Positions 12,801-24,599 are shown, counted from the first letter of the stretch. The stretch is 64,000 nucleotides of DNA from Nymphaea colorata (GCF_008831285.2 NC_045139.1:25092412-25156411), one strand, 5' to 3'. A program made the numbers and translations. The notes: generated from the sequence alone by a model not told the origin.

Positions 12801-13211
12801 GAGGAGAGACAGACAGGGAGGGTGAGAAGGCATGAGAGAGGCGAAAGAGGGAGATAGCACGAGAGAGTGAGGGCTGGGAAAGGGGGAGGCCGTGCGAGAG
12901 GGAAAAGGGTGTAGGCAGAGGGTCGAGAAAGCAGCGAAGGAGGGAGAACGAGAAAGAAGAGGAAAGAAGAAAGATGAAAACAAGGAGGATTCGAGATGGC
13001 TTACCCGAGCGTCGCCCTCCACCTCTGTCGTCGCTGCCTGCATCTCTGTCGCAAGAACGGTGAGAGATGAGAGAACGAAGAAGAGGGAGGTTCTGTGGTA
13101 AGGGAGAAGAGGAAGAGAGAGCCAGCGTCAGGCTCCCCTTCACGCCTGGACTTCGGGTCCGGCTCCGGATTAGCTCCAATCCAAACCTGAAATAAAAGAA
13201 CGAGCGTTACA
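9875..13211 (-). repeat. Gypsy 3' LTR (left), 3337 bp
   Basis: It starts TGTCACACCCC and ends GAGCGTTACA. It aligns along its whole length with 16938-20396 but lacks about 40 bp (matching 17166-17205) and about 75 bp (matching 19077-19150). Both strands carry only low-complexity open frames (12571-13179 is Ser/Leu-rich on the minus strand); no coding function is claimed. Confidence 0.93.
11136..11600. repeat. 300-bp period direct repeat inside the LTR
   Basis: AGTAGTCTCGATCCGTGAT occurs at 11136 and 11436 with about 170 bp of diverged homology following each. The same pair is at 18238 and 18538 in the other LTR. The internal duplication therefore belongs to the element family and predates this insertion. 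Confidence 0.8.
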
Positions 13212-13226
13212 TGCTACCCTCCTTAA
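13212..13226 (-). other. Polypurine tract of the gypsy element
   Basis: On the minus strand TTAAGGAGGGTAGCA lies directly before the 3' LTR, the expected place and composition for priming plus-strand synthesis. Confidence 0.75.
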
Positions 13227-13259
13227 ATAAAATTTTGTCCTCAAAATTTAAGTCATACC

Positions 13260-14072
13260 TCAATGTAAGAACAAGTGTGGATACTTCTTTCGCATGTCCT
13301 CCTCAGGTTCCCATGTGCTCTCCTTCAATACATGGTACTGCCATTCCACTTTCACTAAAGGAATTCTCTTAGTATGAAGCACTTGCTCTCTTTGATCCAC
13401 AATTCTAATAGGCCTTTCTTCCCTTGTCAAATCATCTTGTACCTGAATACCTTGAAAATCAATCACATGTGTCGGATCTGGTACATATTTTCAAAGCATG
13501 AAAATATAGAAAACGTCATGAATATGACTCAAGTCAGGTGGTAGTGCCAATCTATAGGCCACCTTTCCAATCTTCTCTAATATCTCAAATGGTCCTACGA
13601 ACCTCGGGCTCAACTTTCCCTTCACACCAAAACGAAAAACACCTTTAGTAGGGGAAATCTTTAGGAACACATGATCACCAACCTCAAAAGCCAACTTTCT
13701 ATGTCGAATGTCAGCATAGCTTCTCCGTCTACTCTGAGCAGTAAACAACTTTTTCCTTATCAATTGCACTTGGTCGGTGTAGTGTTGTAATACTAAAGGG
13801 TTTTCAATCTTGCCATCGCCCAAATCGATCCAATAAGTTGGCGATCTGCATGGTCTTCCGTACAAAGCCTCAAAAGGTGCCATCCCAATACTAGAATGGT
13901 AACTGTTATTATACGCAAATTTTACCAATTTCACATGTTTGTCCCATTCTCCTTTCCACTCTAAGACACATGCACGCAACATACCCTCTAAGGTTTGAAT
14001 GGTCCTCACAGATTGCCCATCAGTTTGGGGGTGGAATGTTGTGCTCAGCTTAAGCTTGGTACCCAATGCCAT
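13260..14072 (-). pseudogene. Gypsy integrase C-terminal part and chromodomain-like end
   Basis: 14072-13491 encodes the end of the integrase core ([40 protein letters not shown]) and the [19 protein letters not shown] region. 13466-13260 encodes a chromodomain-like tail (RPIRIVDQREQVLHTKRIP, TWEPEEDMRKKYPHLF). In this family the E of S-E-RT is the third catalytic acidic residue; here the codon is GTG (Val). A stop or frameshift separates the two parts near 13480. Confidence 0.85.
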
Positions 14073-14089
14073 TTTGCAATTGCCCCCAA

Positions 14090-14526
14090 AACTTAGAGGT
14101 AAAACGTGGATCTCGATCCGCGATGATAGACTTTGGCACTCCCTGCAATCTCACTATCTCGCCAATATAACTCTGCGAGACTTTCTAAGGACTGACTGAT
14201 TCTTATTGGCAGAAAATGAGCGGACTTCGTAGGTCAATCAACAATGGCATCATGTTCTATTCTGGTGTGAGGCAAACCAACCACAAAACCCATCGAATGT
14301 CTTCCCATTTCCACACTGAGATATCAATTCTCTGCAACAAGCCTCCTGGCCGTTGATGCTCTGCTTTGACCCGCTGGCAACCTAAGCACTTTGCTACATA
14401 TTCTGCAATTTCATGCTTCATTGTAGGCCACCAAAATTTTCTTTTCATATCCTGAAACATCTTTGTACTACCAGGGTGTATAGAACACTTAGATTTGTGA
14501 GCTTCATCAAGCAACTGATGCTTCAC
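14090..14526 (-). pseudogene. Gypsy integrase zinc-binding domain and broken core
   Basis: The frame 14526-14257 carries the integrase zinc finger (HPGSTKM ... CLGCQRVKAEH) and then WKWEDI. A one-base deletion follows; in the corrected frame the first catalytic Asp (M-D-F) reads M-G-F. Stops lie in the remaining core. With the Glu loss downstream, two of three catalytic residues are gone. Confidence 0.8.
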
Positions 14527-14562
14527 CCCTTCATCCTTAGGAACCCATAATCTTTGTCGAAA

Positions 14563-15249
14563 TCACAATGAACCACCCTCATCTTGATGCCAAAGAGAAT
14601 TTGTCTTCTTACTTTCTTCCATGTTTTTAGCAAATTCTGGATCTTCCCTTTGCTTCATCACAAGCTCTTCCATCAAGGGATGTCGTATCAAGGCCATCAT
14701 CGTTGCCTTGTTCTCGTCACAAAGATGAGGTTGCCAAGCTATCACATCTTGCAACAATGTCCAAGAACGAGTCAACATATTACACATTGTTGCCTTGACA
14801 TGCCTGCTCAACGCATCTGCCACCACATTCGCCTTACCTGGATGATATGATATCGTGAAATCATAATCCTTTAAGTATTCAATCCATCTTCATTGCCTCA
14901 GATTTAGATCCATTTGGGAGAATATATACTTCATTGACTTGTGATCTGTAAATACCTCAAAAATTGCACCATGGAGGTAGTGTCTCCATATTTTCAATGC
15001 AAACAGAATCGCTCCCAACTCGAAATCATGAGTGGGATAGTGTTGCTGAAGTACCTTTAACTGTCTTGATGCATAAACCACTACACGGCCATGTGGCATC
15101 AATACACATCCATAACTGATTCTCGATGCATCGGTGTACACTACAAAACCAGAATAACCTGATGGAAGCGTCAAGATAGGAACAGTAGTAAGCTTGTCCT
15201 TCAGAGTTGGAAAACTCTTCTCACATTCTTCATTCCAAACAAACTTCAC
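14563..15249 (-). pseudogene. Gypsy RNase H
   Basis: 15249-14890 shows the RNase H block (VVYTDASRISYGCVLMPHG, YASRQLKVLQQHYPTHDFEL, VFTDHKSMKYIFSQ). 14826-14563 continues with VADALSRHV, the usual end of this domain. The frame is interrupted between the two. Confidence 0.85.
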
Positions 15250-16380
15250 TCATTTTCTTAATAGCTTAGTCATGGGCGTAGCTATTTTTGAAAAGTCTTG
15301 TATGAACCTCCTAAAGTATCTTGCCAATCCCAAAAAGCTTCTAACCTCAGTTACACTGCAAGGCATCCTCCAATCCTGTACAGCTGACACCTTAGCCGGA
15401 TCGACGGATACACCATCCTTTGATATTACATGACCCAAAAAGTTTACCTTCTCTAGCCAAAATTCACATTTTGAATACTTGGCATATAACTTATGTTTGC
15501 GCGAAAGACCCAATACACTTCTACACTTCTCAAGTGATCTCTATGCTCTGTCACACTCTCTGAGTACACCAAAATATCATCAACAAAAACAATAACAAAT
15601 TGATCCAAGAACTCTTGGAAAACCCGATTCATGAGGTCCATGAATGCTGCGGGAGCATTGGTCAACCCAAAAGGCATGACCCTGAATTCATAGTGCCCAC
15701 ATCTAGTTCGAAAAACAGTCTTAGAAACATCTTCCTCCCGTATCAAGAGTTTGATGGTACCCTGTCCTCAGATCAATCCTGGAGAAAACCTTTGCATTCT
15801 TAAGCTGATCAAATAAGTCTTCGATTCTTGGAAGCGGATATTTATTCTTGATGGTGACTTGATTCAACATGCGATAATCTATACACAAACGCATTGTCCC
15901 ATCTTTCTTCTTAACAAAAAACACTGGTGCTCCCCACGGTAACACACTAGGTCGGATGAAGCCCTTGTCTAAGAGCTCCTGCAATTGCTTCTTCAATTCT
16001 TCTAACTCTGCCGGTGCCATACGGTAGGGTGCCTTAGAAATGGGAGTTGTCCCTGGCAACAACTCTATCTTGAATTCTACTTCTCGCGTTGGAGGCAAAC
16101 TTGACAGTTCCTTAGGAAACACATCGGGATACTCACTCACAACAGCAACATCCTGCAACCTCACCGGTTCAGTTTCATTGGTCAACACATTGACCAAGAA
16201 AACAACACTTCCCTTTTCTATCGAACGTTTGGCCTTCATTACAGACACCATTAGCTTATCAATTCGACTAGCTTTTCGTGCTTGGAAATCCCTTGGTTTC
16301 ATCTCATTCATCCACAATCGTATCTGCTTCTCTCTGCAATCTATAGTGGCACAATGTGTGCATAGCCAATCCATGCCCAA
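15250..16380 (-). pseudogene. Gypsy protease end and reverse transcriptase
   Basis: 16380-15721 begins at the end of the protease (GMDWL), then the RT N-terminus ([69 protein letters not shown]). 15746-15453 has [16 protein letters not shown] and the catalytic FVDD, intact. 15513-15250 has the thumb and connection ([32 protein letters not shown]). Frameshifts lie near 15725 and 15500. Confidence 0.88.
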
Positions 16381-16439
16381 AATGACATCAAACTCACTAA
16401 AACTTATGAATTACCAACTGTGCAGGTAAGTGAAATAAG

Positions 16440-16723
16440 TGGGTCTCCACGTTCACTGTTGGCATAACCTTTCAACAAATACCAACTATAGTTAACTTTG
16501 TCACATTCTGGCATCTTAAGGAGCTCAAAGATGCGTTCATCCTCTTCAATCCATTCCTCTGCCCTGACAGAGTTTGGGCACCCACACTAGTCTGGGCGTA
16601 TTGTTGCCTTGACAGACTATCATCCAATGGGGCATGCCCATCAGAATGGGCCGAACTTAGCTCGCTTCCTACCCCAACATTGGTACTCCAATTGTACACA
16701 CAAGAACCCTCATTCTCAAACAT
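16440..16723 (-). pseudogene. Gypsy gag N-terminal remnant
   Basis: Starting at MFENEGS on the minus strand, the frame reaches the typical gag segment EWIEEDERIFELLKMPECDK in a shifted frame and LLKGYA, then within about 40 bases passes directly to the end of the protease ([11 protein letters not shown]). The rest of gag (matrix end, capsid, zinc knuckle) and the protease active site have been lost by an internal deletion. Confidence 0.7.
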
Positions 16724-16915
16724 GGTCCATGATCAATCTCTCGAACCAAAGCACAGAAGTGCATCAGCACAAAATTTCAAAACATCAATCACATTCTGTA
16801 CATATAGTTTACCGTAAAAAAAATCAAAACTACAATAACAATTCAATCAAGTAACGCGTACCTGGGCAACACGGCTTCACAGATAGTCCTTAACTCATAT
16901 CCATAGTGGGGTTTT

Positions 16916-16934
16916 GCCATAGCTCTGATACCCA
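16916..16934 (-). other. Primer-binding site, initiator-Met tRNA
   Basis: On the minus strand GGGTATCAGAGCTATGG follows the end of the 5' LTR after four bases. It matches the 3' end complement of plant initiator tRNA-Met with few changes. Confidence 0.8.
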
Positions 16935-16937
16935 AAC

Positions 16938-19900
16938 TGTCACACCCCAACCTTTTGACCCTCAAAAAATTTTTTTTTTATAAACATAAAGCATTGAGGT
17001 GCGACTACACAACAATTCCAAAAAGGATTGAGCTAGGTCATTTGAAACCATGGGGCAAACTTTCATTTATATAACAATTTCAATTCATACAAAGTCACAT
17101 CTATCTGTATGACAAAAATGCCCCAAACAAAAACTTTGATGCCTAACACAAATAAGAAATCAAAAAAGACCAAACCATAACGCGCCGGCACTACCAAAGA
17201 CCCAAAACCTCCCCAGTACGATGTGAGTGAAGCCATCTGATCAACCTACTGCCCCGGGTCCTCCAAAACCTGAAAAAGAAATAACTGAAGGCTTAGCCTT
17301 CGCAGTATAGCAACAAGCCAGGAAAATCTCAAACCCTCTTAGGTAAGGCTCAAATCTAAGAAAAATCATAAAAACAATCTCTCGTCACGTCGTGTCAGGG
17401 CATAGGCACATCATTTGCCAAGAAAACCCCTAACATAGACCACGACATGAAAAGACCTCTCAAGGGCCATAGAAACACAATCTCAATCATATGCAAGGCA
17501 TGCTTAAACATTTCATTTCAGTCATAGCATTCACATGCCCATCAATCACATACATTCGTTCACACACATTTCATTCACATACATTCATTTTCATTAGCTT
17601 TAGTGAATTGACAGTTCCTGTGGATGCAAACACAGGCACGTGCACACCGCGGGCGGCCCATAGCTAAGAGACAACCCCCGTGGTGGCCGAAAACAGTATG
17701 GATTCATTCATCCGCTGCAGCGGTAGAGCACTCATCCATGGATGTGTGAATTCCAAGGAGAGATACTCAGCATTCCCTAGGACACTCAGGTTGGGAAGGC
17801 GGGAGCCCATGCTTCAAGCACAACACACAACAGTACCCTGGAGCCTTGCACTACCTGCGCTCTGAACAGGCGAGACCAGTGGTGAAAACGGGACATCTCC
17901 CAACACATAGCCACATCCCACTGGCCTCTCATCTCTTATTCTTTCATTATTACCATTATAATTGCACAATCACAGAATGACCGGCTAGCTCATGAGGTTG
18001 GCTCACTTCACGAGTGCACCCACACCTCCAATTGCCTCCCCACGAGGTCTACACATAACATTAACCATCATAGCTAGCCGTCATACAATACGGGTACCAC
18101 TACCCTCCAATTCCAATCAATTGCATTATTACCCACGACAATACATATGCAACAATTCACAACATTCACATTCATAAAAATTCATATCTTATCAAACACA
18201 TCAATCAGATCTTTCAAAACTTGGCCAAATCCCAAAGAGTAGTCTCGATCCGTGATGGCTCGTATCAGTCTTATGCAATTATCATTCTATGATGCTCTCT
18301 AATGCACAATCGGGGTCGAGGAGACACTCGACTCGATACCCCACCTCATCTGTCCTAAGTAGTTATCAATTCTAGCATGCACATGCAAATGCGTAACAGC
18401 TTTTAAAACAAGCTTCTAATAACTTTCCAAAACAGAACATGTCACATGACAAATCATTCACAATCACACACATCAATCACACCTTTCAAAACTTAACCAA
18501 TCAATCACACCTTTCAAAACATAGCCAAACCACGGAGAGTAGTCTCGATCTGTGATTGGCTCGTATCGGTCCGAGACAATTATCATTCTAGGATGCTTTC
18601 TAATGCATAATTGGGGTCGAGGAGACACTTGACTCGATACCCCACCTCATCTATCCTAAACAGTTATCAATTCTAGCATGCACATGCAAAGGCGTAACAT
18701 TTTCAAAACAATCACTAATAGCCTTTCAAAACCCTTCATATCATATATCAATTCATGTACATGCATACACACATTCAATCTCAAAACAATCAATCAGTTC
18801 ACATCACAAATCCTAGAATCCCATGACCCTAGGAACACACATTCACACATTTACCCAGGCAAAGATTTGCCTGAAATGTCGCCATATCTGTCGCGCGGCC
18901 TCAAAACTCTTCAAAATGCCTCGAGCTTTGAATCTGGTCGCTCAAGGTCGATGGGACGTGCCCAGTGTACCTGCAGACATAACCACAAAGTAAGATTTCT
19001 ATCAGATACCCTACGATCCAAACAAACATAAAACAACATCATTGAGGCGCATGTCATTGCCTCAAGAAGGTGTCGACGGGTAGTGTCGACCTACAAGCCC
19101 TCCAATAGGCCACTTCGCAACTACTTGCCGTTGCCACCCAACGTCAAAATCCAATGCTTCGATCAATCCATCCTTAACACATTTCTCATTAACTTTCCTT
19201 TAGTTGAGGCCTCTTCCCAATATATACACCCCCTTCCTACCAACAAATACCACCCACGTCGACCAAGGTGCCCCAAGTGTTCCCAAAGACGGTCCTATGC
19301 TTCTCCACAACATCACTAACTCTACCATGTTTTCCAAAAGCTTCAAAAATCAATAACTCATGCTAAAGAGAGAGATATACGCATGGATTCTTATTCTTCT
19401 CACCAATAGTCATAAACTTTCCCCTAAATAACAACATCGCTAAAAAGCTATCCAAAACATCAAATCATGAGTCTAGCATGCTTAAACAATAATTATACAT
19501 GCTCTAACAAATATTACTCAACAATCTAAGCTCGATTAGGTCTTGCTCACCCCAATACAAGAGCTCAAACTGCTGTGATGCTTCCGGCAGCCACCTCACG
19601 AGTCCAAGTGGTATCCAAGCGGCTAAAATCCTTCAATGCCGCCACCACCAAGGCCTACAAGTCGCTGTTATGAGAGGGAAGACCAGTCCTCCAAGCTGAA
19701 ATTCGATCACATAATCATAAATAGGGTGAGATTTAGTGAAAAAGAGGTCAAAAGAAGGGTCTGTCGTTTGAGCATGACCTCCCAAAGCTGCGAGGGAGGA
19801 GGCTAAAGTCAAATGGGAGAAAGAGGGCACGAGAGGATGGGAGTGAGGCTGCACACGTGAGGGAGACAGTGAGAGAGGAGAAACCCAATGTTCAGGTGAG

Positions 19901-20396
19901 GGAGAGAGAGACCGCATGAGTAGGAGAGGGGAAGCGTGGCAAGAGAGAGAGACGTGGGTAGAGTGGGTTCAAATAGAGAGGAGAGACAGACAGGGAGGGT
20001 GAGAAGGCATGAGAGAGGTGGAAGAGGGAGATAGCACGAGAGAGTGAAGGATGGGAAAGGGGGAGGCCGTGCGAGAGGGAAAAGGGTGTGGGCAGAGGGT
20101 CGAGAATGCAGCAAAGGAGGGAGAACGAGAAAGAAGAGGAAAGAAGAAAGATGAAAACAAGGAGGATTCGAGATGGCTTACCCGAGCGTCGCCCTCCACC
20201 TCTGTCGTCGCTGCCTGCATCTCTGTCGCAAGAACGGTGAGAGATGAGAGAACGAAGAAGAGGGAGGTTCTGTGGTAAGGGAGAAGAGGCAGAGAGGAAG
20301 AGAGAGCCAGCGTCGGGCTCCCCTTCACGCCTGGACTTCGGGTCCGGGTCCGGATTAGCTCCAATCCAAACCTGAAATAAAAGAACGAGCGTTACA
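16938..20396 (-). repeat. Gypsy 5' LTR (right), 3459 bp
   Basis: It starts TGTCACACCCC at 16938 and ends GAGCGTTACA at 20396. Between the LTRs there are many single-base differences besides the two larger gaps, so this is not a very recent insertion. Confidence 0.93.
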
Positions 20397-20401
20397 AATG
20401 T
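20397..20401. repeat. Target-site duplication AATGT, right
   Basis: It directly follows the right LTR and matches 9870-9874. Confidence 0.92.
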
Positions 20402-20417
20402 GGTTAAATGGTTACAG

Positions 20418-20534
20418 GAGCTGGAGTTGGACAAATTCATCACTCACCAAATTCCATTCTCTGAAATCAATAAGGCCTTTGATTTGATGCTGAGTGGCCA
20501 AGGCATTCGCTTTGTGATGACCATGGATTGTTGA
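20418..20534 (+). pseudogene. ADH last exon, stranded beyond the gypsy element
   Basis: After the intron end TGGTTACAG, 38 codons and a TGA encode [20 protein letters not shown] followed by [12 protein letters not shown], the conserved C-terminus of plant ADH. The intron acceptor lies 16 bases after the target duplication, so the element inserted just upstream of the splice acceptor. The exon itself is open. Confidence 0.9.
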
Positions 20535-20974
20535 ATGAAGCAACTGAGAAGGAAAGAAGGAAATGAAGAAAAACAGGAGATGCGTCTGTCTGCTGGTTTT
20601 CTTGCAGCTTGACAGTGTGCCTTTCTTTTTTGTCTTCATAGAAGTGAGTCCAGTTCTTGTTTTTTTGTACACGGTGGGATGATCAGAAGAGAAAATCTGT
20701 ATTGAATCTTCTGTTGCATTATTGACGAAGCAAGTATTTATAAAATTTTTGATGAGTTCATCAGTTTGTTGTCTGGATCATGCGCGTGAGTGTATGTATG
20801 TTTTTGGTCCATTTCTGATGGAAAGGCTAAAATGTGCTGTTATCATATTAAGATTATAGTTGTTGAATAACTAGTAGTTGATCATCATGTTCATTGCATC
20901 GCTGGTCGAGGTTTGGTAGATGGTTTATTATTTATCCATGTTTTTAAGAAACTATATCAAAAGATTATGTAAAA
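20535..20974 (+). other. 3' flank of ADH relic, no gene
   Basis: The bases after the ADH stop include T-rich stretches and would hold the 3' UTR and polyadenylation site. I see no other coding or repeat signal. Confidence 0.4.
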
Positions 20975-21200
20975 TTGGAAATATGTTTCCTTATTATCAA
21001 ACTAAGAAATAATTTTCTGTAAATCTGGAAATATATTTCTTTATCATCAAACACAGAAATATATTTCTGGAAATATATTTCTCAGTCATCACACATACAT
21101 CAAAGTAGGAATTGAAAATATTTTTTCCAATTCCTTTATTCCAAGAAATATATTTCCAGAAATATATTTCCAATTCCAGATTTCCAGGCCATCAAACACT
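20960..21200. repeat. Cluster of palindromic GAAATATATTTC motifs
   Basis: The self-complementary GAAATATATTTC or close variants occur repeatedly (about 20978, 21033, 21055, 21067, 21146, 21158), ending at GGCCATCAAACACTACC. The end resembles the terminal motif of the MITE family at 36043, 51812 and 62732. This may be a foldback or MITE relic. Confidence 0.5.
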
Positions 21201-22440
21201 ACCTCAAAAAAACATGAGAAGACAAATTAACTATATGTGCTGCAGTGTATAGAGCTTTACCCAAAAAAGAATTTGGCAATTTTGCCCCAGATAACATACA
21301 TCTCACGCTTTCAATAATAGTTCTATTCATCCTTTTAGATACACTATTCAACTGAAGAACCTTAAGAGGGGTCTTTTGATGCCTTATGTCAAGCATCCTA
21401 TAGTACTCATCAAAGGAAACCAAATACTCACCTCCATTGTCACTATGTATGTCTTTAAAAATCTTCTTTCAGTCTCCGTCTTAACAAGAACGTGAAATTG
21501 CTTGAATGCATCAAGTACTTGGTGCCCAACCATGTGTCCACACCTTTTTTTAATGATCATCAATGAAAAGTTACAAAATAAAGTGCCCAACCATGTGTAC
21601 TAACTTTTAGTGGACCACAAGTCTAAGTGAACAAGCTCTAATTATTTTTTTGTCCTTGAAGATGAATGATTTTTAAATGAAATTATTCTTTCTTTCCCAA
21701 CCAAACAATGAGTACATCTTTGTAGCTTTTCTTTCTTGGCCTCAAGAAGTAGATTCATTTAATCAAACAATCAATTCCTCTCTCACTCATATGATTCAAC
21801 CACTTGTGCCACAACTTAGTAGATTTATCATTCTCTGTCTCATGCGCTGCATCTTTTGTAGTTGATGCCTGCATAACATACAAGATGTTACACTTTTTGC
21901 CTTGAGCCATAACAAGTGAGCCTCTAGTGTGCTTCCACTGTTGATCACTGAAGGTGCTACATAAACCATCATCATCAAACTTTTCAGCTGAAATCAAATT
22001 CAAGCGTATGTCTGAGACATATCTGACATCCTTGATTTTTAACACAATTCCATTGTTGGTCTGTAAATTTATATCACCAACATCAACAACCTATGACAAA
22101 CCAACATTTCTCATTCTCAATACTTCATAATCATCAGAAGTATAAGTAGCAAAGAATTCTTTATTTGAAGTAACATGAAGAGATGCACCAATATTAATCA
22201 CCTAATTCGTATCACGACTTGTCAAGTTCACAAGATGTTCATCATAAACAACAACCAAGTCATTACACGTAGCCATGGCGACATGATTACCATTACCTTC
22301 ATTCTTCTTTTCTTGCTTTTTGTTTTGGGAAGATGACATTATGAAAGGCGGAAAAGCCAGTATGGAAGAGGTCATTGCAGACACTTTATTTGGGTCTAGT
22401 TGAGATGTTTGGACTTGGGTCATGAAGCTTAGGTGTAGTC
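21199..22440 (-). mobile_element. Ty1/copia internal fragment (gag end to integrase)
   Basis: Read from right to left: a Gag C-terminal piece (22423-22202), then a protease-like start in which Asp-Thr-Gly reads I-G-A (INIGASLHVTS near 22190), GAG-pre-integrase (22045-21755; VRYVSDIRLNLISAEKFDDDG, LWHKWLNHMSERG), and the second half of the integrase (21590-21199; SVSKRMNRTIIESVRCML, AKLPNSFLGKALYTA). There are several stops. No LTR, RT or RNase H is present, so it is a truncated relic. Confidence 0.8.
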
Positions 22441-22679
22441 GTGGTATTTTTGAGAAAGGAAATTGTATTTCATGTATAAAAAAACCATGTACATTTTTTG
22501 AAACAAAACTTTTGCCAGTTTCTACATATAAGTTATTTTAGCCTTTTTGTTGGCAACATAGCCCAATAACACACATTTGAGACTTCAAGGCAAGTATATG
22601 TGGTCTTTAGGCATAGAGACGGAGATAGTGTAAGCTGCCAAAAGCTTTAGCAAAATTAAAAGATTGGTGGAAGATTGGC

Positions 22680-23110
22680 CTTAGAGACGGGGAAAATGTC
22701 AACCTTTACTGACGTTTTCTAAGAAACATCAGTAAAGGTCAAATGTTTAATTTTTAGCTTCCCACACATTTTTTTCTTTGAATTTAAACAATAGTCATTA
22801 GTGACATGAAATTTCATATTAATAAAGGTTCAATTTTTCAATTTTCCTGCTCTCTCCTTCCCGCCTATATTTTAGGCATAGAAATTTTTTTGTTGTATTA
22901 GTAGTGTCATCCTTTTTTTTTTTTTTAAGGAGAAGCATTCCCCCTCTCCCCTGACACTCCCTTTCTCCTCCTCTAATGTCACTACAAAAAAACATGTATT
23001 TATTGATGCATGCAAAAACATGGGTCAATAAAAATTCCTTTTTACTGACATTTTCAATTGAATGTCGGTAAAGTGAAAGCATTACTGTATTCACGGGTAG
23101 TGGATCCTCA
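22680..23110. mobile_element. Possible CACTA (En/Spm) remnant
   Basis: CACTACAAAAAAAC at 22979 matches the terminal signature of CACTA elements. Around it are inverted short motifs of the type TTTACTGACRTTTTC and GAAA(A)TGTCAGTAAAG (22703-22738, 23040-23077), as in subterminal repeats. No second terminus and no transposase are seen. Confidence 0.4.
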
Positions 23111-23875
23111 GCAGTAAAACGTCTTGCCTTGGAAAAGTTCATAGCAGGAAACCTATATTGGTGAATGTTTCACCGCTATAGGTCAGAGTGAAAACTACCA
23201 CTTTACGATCAGTCCTCCAAGTATGGGCTCTTGATCTTGTCCTATACCTTTCAGTTTTTATTCCTGTAATTGGTCGCTAGCCGACCCCTATTGTGGTTTC
23301 TTTCAACCAATTTGGTGTAAAAAACAAGAAACAAAATGAGCTTTTCTCGTTGTAAAAAACAAGACACAATTTGGTGTAAAGAATAAGGTGTGTGTGATTG
23401 TATTGAACTATGGGGTACTGAATTGAGCAGTAACAACTCTAGACACCATGTTATTGACATGCTTCTCATTTTAGTCTTGACCTATTCAACTATTTTAGAA
23501 ACTTGACGGGGAATCATGTCTTGGGAGGATCTTCAAGGAGCTTGGGAGTATGACGCATTGGAAGTGTTGTAAGTATCAAAACATTTTTTTGGATTTTCAG
23601 TTTCTTCCTAAGATATAAAACATTGCAATTGTTTCTGAATAGTGGTGCTTATTATTACCATTTCCTTTTGCTAATCCAATAAATGTTTGAAATTGCTACT
23701 TATGTAAAAACTTTATATTATCCAAAAATTAGTGTTACGTCTCTTGCAGAGCATAAACCTTGCTACTGAGCCCATATGTTATATTGTATGAGAAAAGATC
23801 AGCTGCAATATGAATTATAGATTTCTTGTTCAATTATTTTTTAGAAGTTAAATTTATAAATTGTAATGCCTTCTG

Positions 23876-24180
23876 CGTGAGATAATACTAAATATAAGTA
23901 TGAGATAATGAGATAACGCCATAGGCCAAATAAAAAAAATGAAAATATTTTTTTACTACTTAAAACGGTATATTGGTCATAACAACATGCATATATAGAT
24001 TGACAAATTTTACCTTTATCGAATTTTCAAGTCCTCTTTTTACGATTTTCATTTTTATTTCTACAAAAGTTGTCTTTTTGTATTAATCATGAACTTTTTT
24101 GGCATACTTAGAATGGCGCATGAAATTACATATACAGAGGTAGCGTATATAACCAACTTCATCTTTTGACCAGCCAAGCC
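23876..24180. repeat. Dispersed repeat, copy 1 (GAGATAA-rich)
   Basis: The segment from TATGAGATAATGAGATAACG through TTTTTTTACTACTTAAAA, TTTACCTTTATCGAATT, CAAGTCCTCTTTTT and CATATACA-AGGT is homologous, in the same orientation, to 31680-31980. No coding potential. Confidence 0.7.
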
Positions 24181-24224
24181 TTAGTCATTTACATATTAAA
24201 TTTTGATCACACTTGATCTGCTCT

Positions 24225-24475
24225 TAAACAAAGAGTTTGGATTTAGATCTCAAGAATTACAATGTTGGATTTTGGATCTCGAATCATGCATCTTAGATCA
24301 TAAATTTTGGATATCAGATTTGGATCTCAAACTTTAGATTTTGGATTTCAGATTTCAGATATCAGATTCTAAAATTTGGACATCAGATTATGGATACTAA
24401 ATTTGGATCTCAAAACTTAGATTTTGGACCGTGGATCTTGGGTCTTGGATTTTGGATTTCATATTTTATACAATG
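24225..24475. repeat. Degenerate GGATTTTGGATCTCA tandem repeat
   Basis: Short units of the type TTTGGATCTCA and GATTTTGGAT recur about every 10-25 bases through 250 bp with no fixed period. A similar array in the reverse orientation lies at 44690-44960. Confidence 0.6.
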
Positions 24476-24491
24476 AACTTTAGATTATAAG

Positions 24492-24563
<72 letters not shown>
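24492..24563. repeat. (CT)n(AT)n microsatellite
   Basis: About nine CT units followed by about 26 AT units. Confidence 0.95.
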
Positions 24564-24564
<1 letters not shown>

Positions 24565-24599
24565 TGTTACCTCTCAGCTGGCCCTTTTTCTACTCGATA

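Larger units (their letters stand above)
9875..20396 (-). mobile_element. Ty3/gypsy LTR retrotransposon with giant LTRs, internally deleted
   Basis: Two LTRs (9875-13211 and 16938-20396; TG...CA ends) flank a 3.7-kb interior, with a 5-bp target duplication AATGT. The pol genes read on the minus strand, so the right LTR is the 5' one. Domain order from right to left is gag remnant, protease end, RT, RNase H, integrase, and a chromodomain-like C-terminus, typical of chromoviruses (Tekay/Del-like by pattern). Most of gag and the protease front are deleted, and pol has frameshifts and stops, so it could only move with proteins from another copy. It is inserted in the last ADH intron. Confidence 0.93.

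Noticed and set aside
12571-13179. 202-codon Ser/Leu/Pro-rich minus-strand frame (and its partner at 19892-20443)
   Set aside because: It lies in the gypsy LTR, in a GA-rich low-complexity tract, and differs by frameshifts between the two LTRs.
16916-16934. tRNA gene
   Set aside because: Only the short tRNA-complementary primer site of an LTR element is present here and at 25692, 34923 and 60382; no cloverleaf is found.
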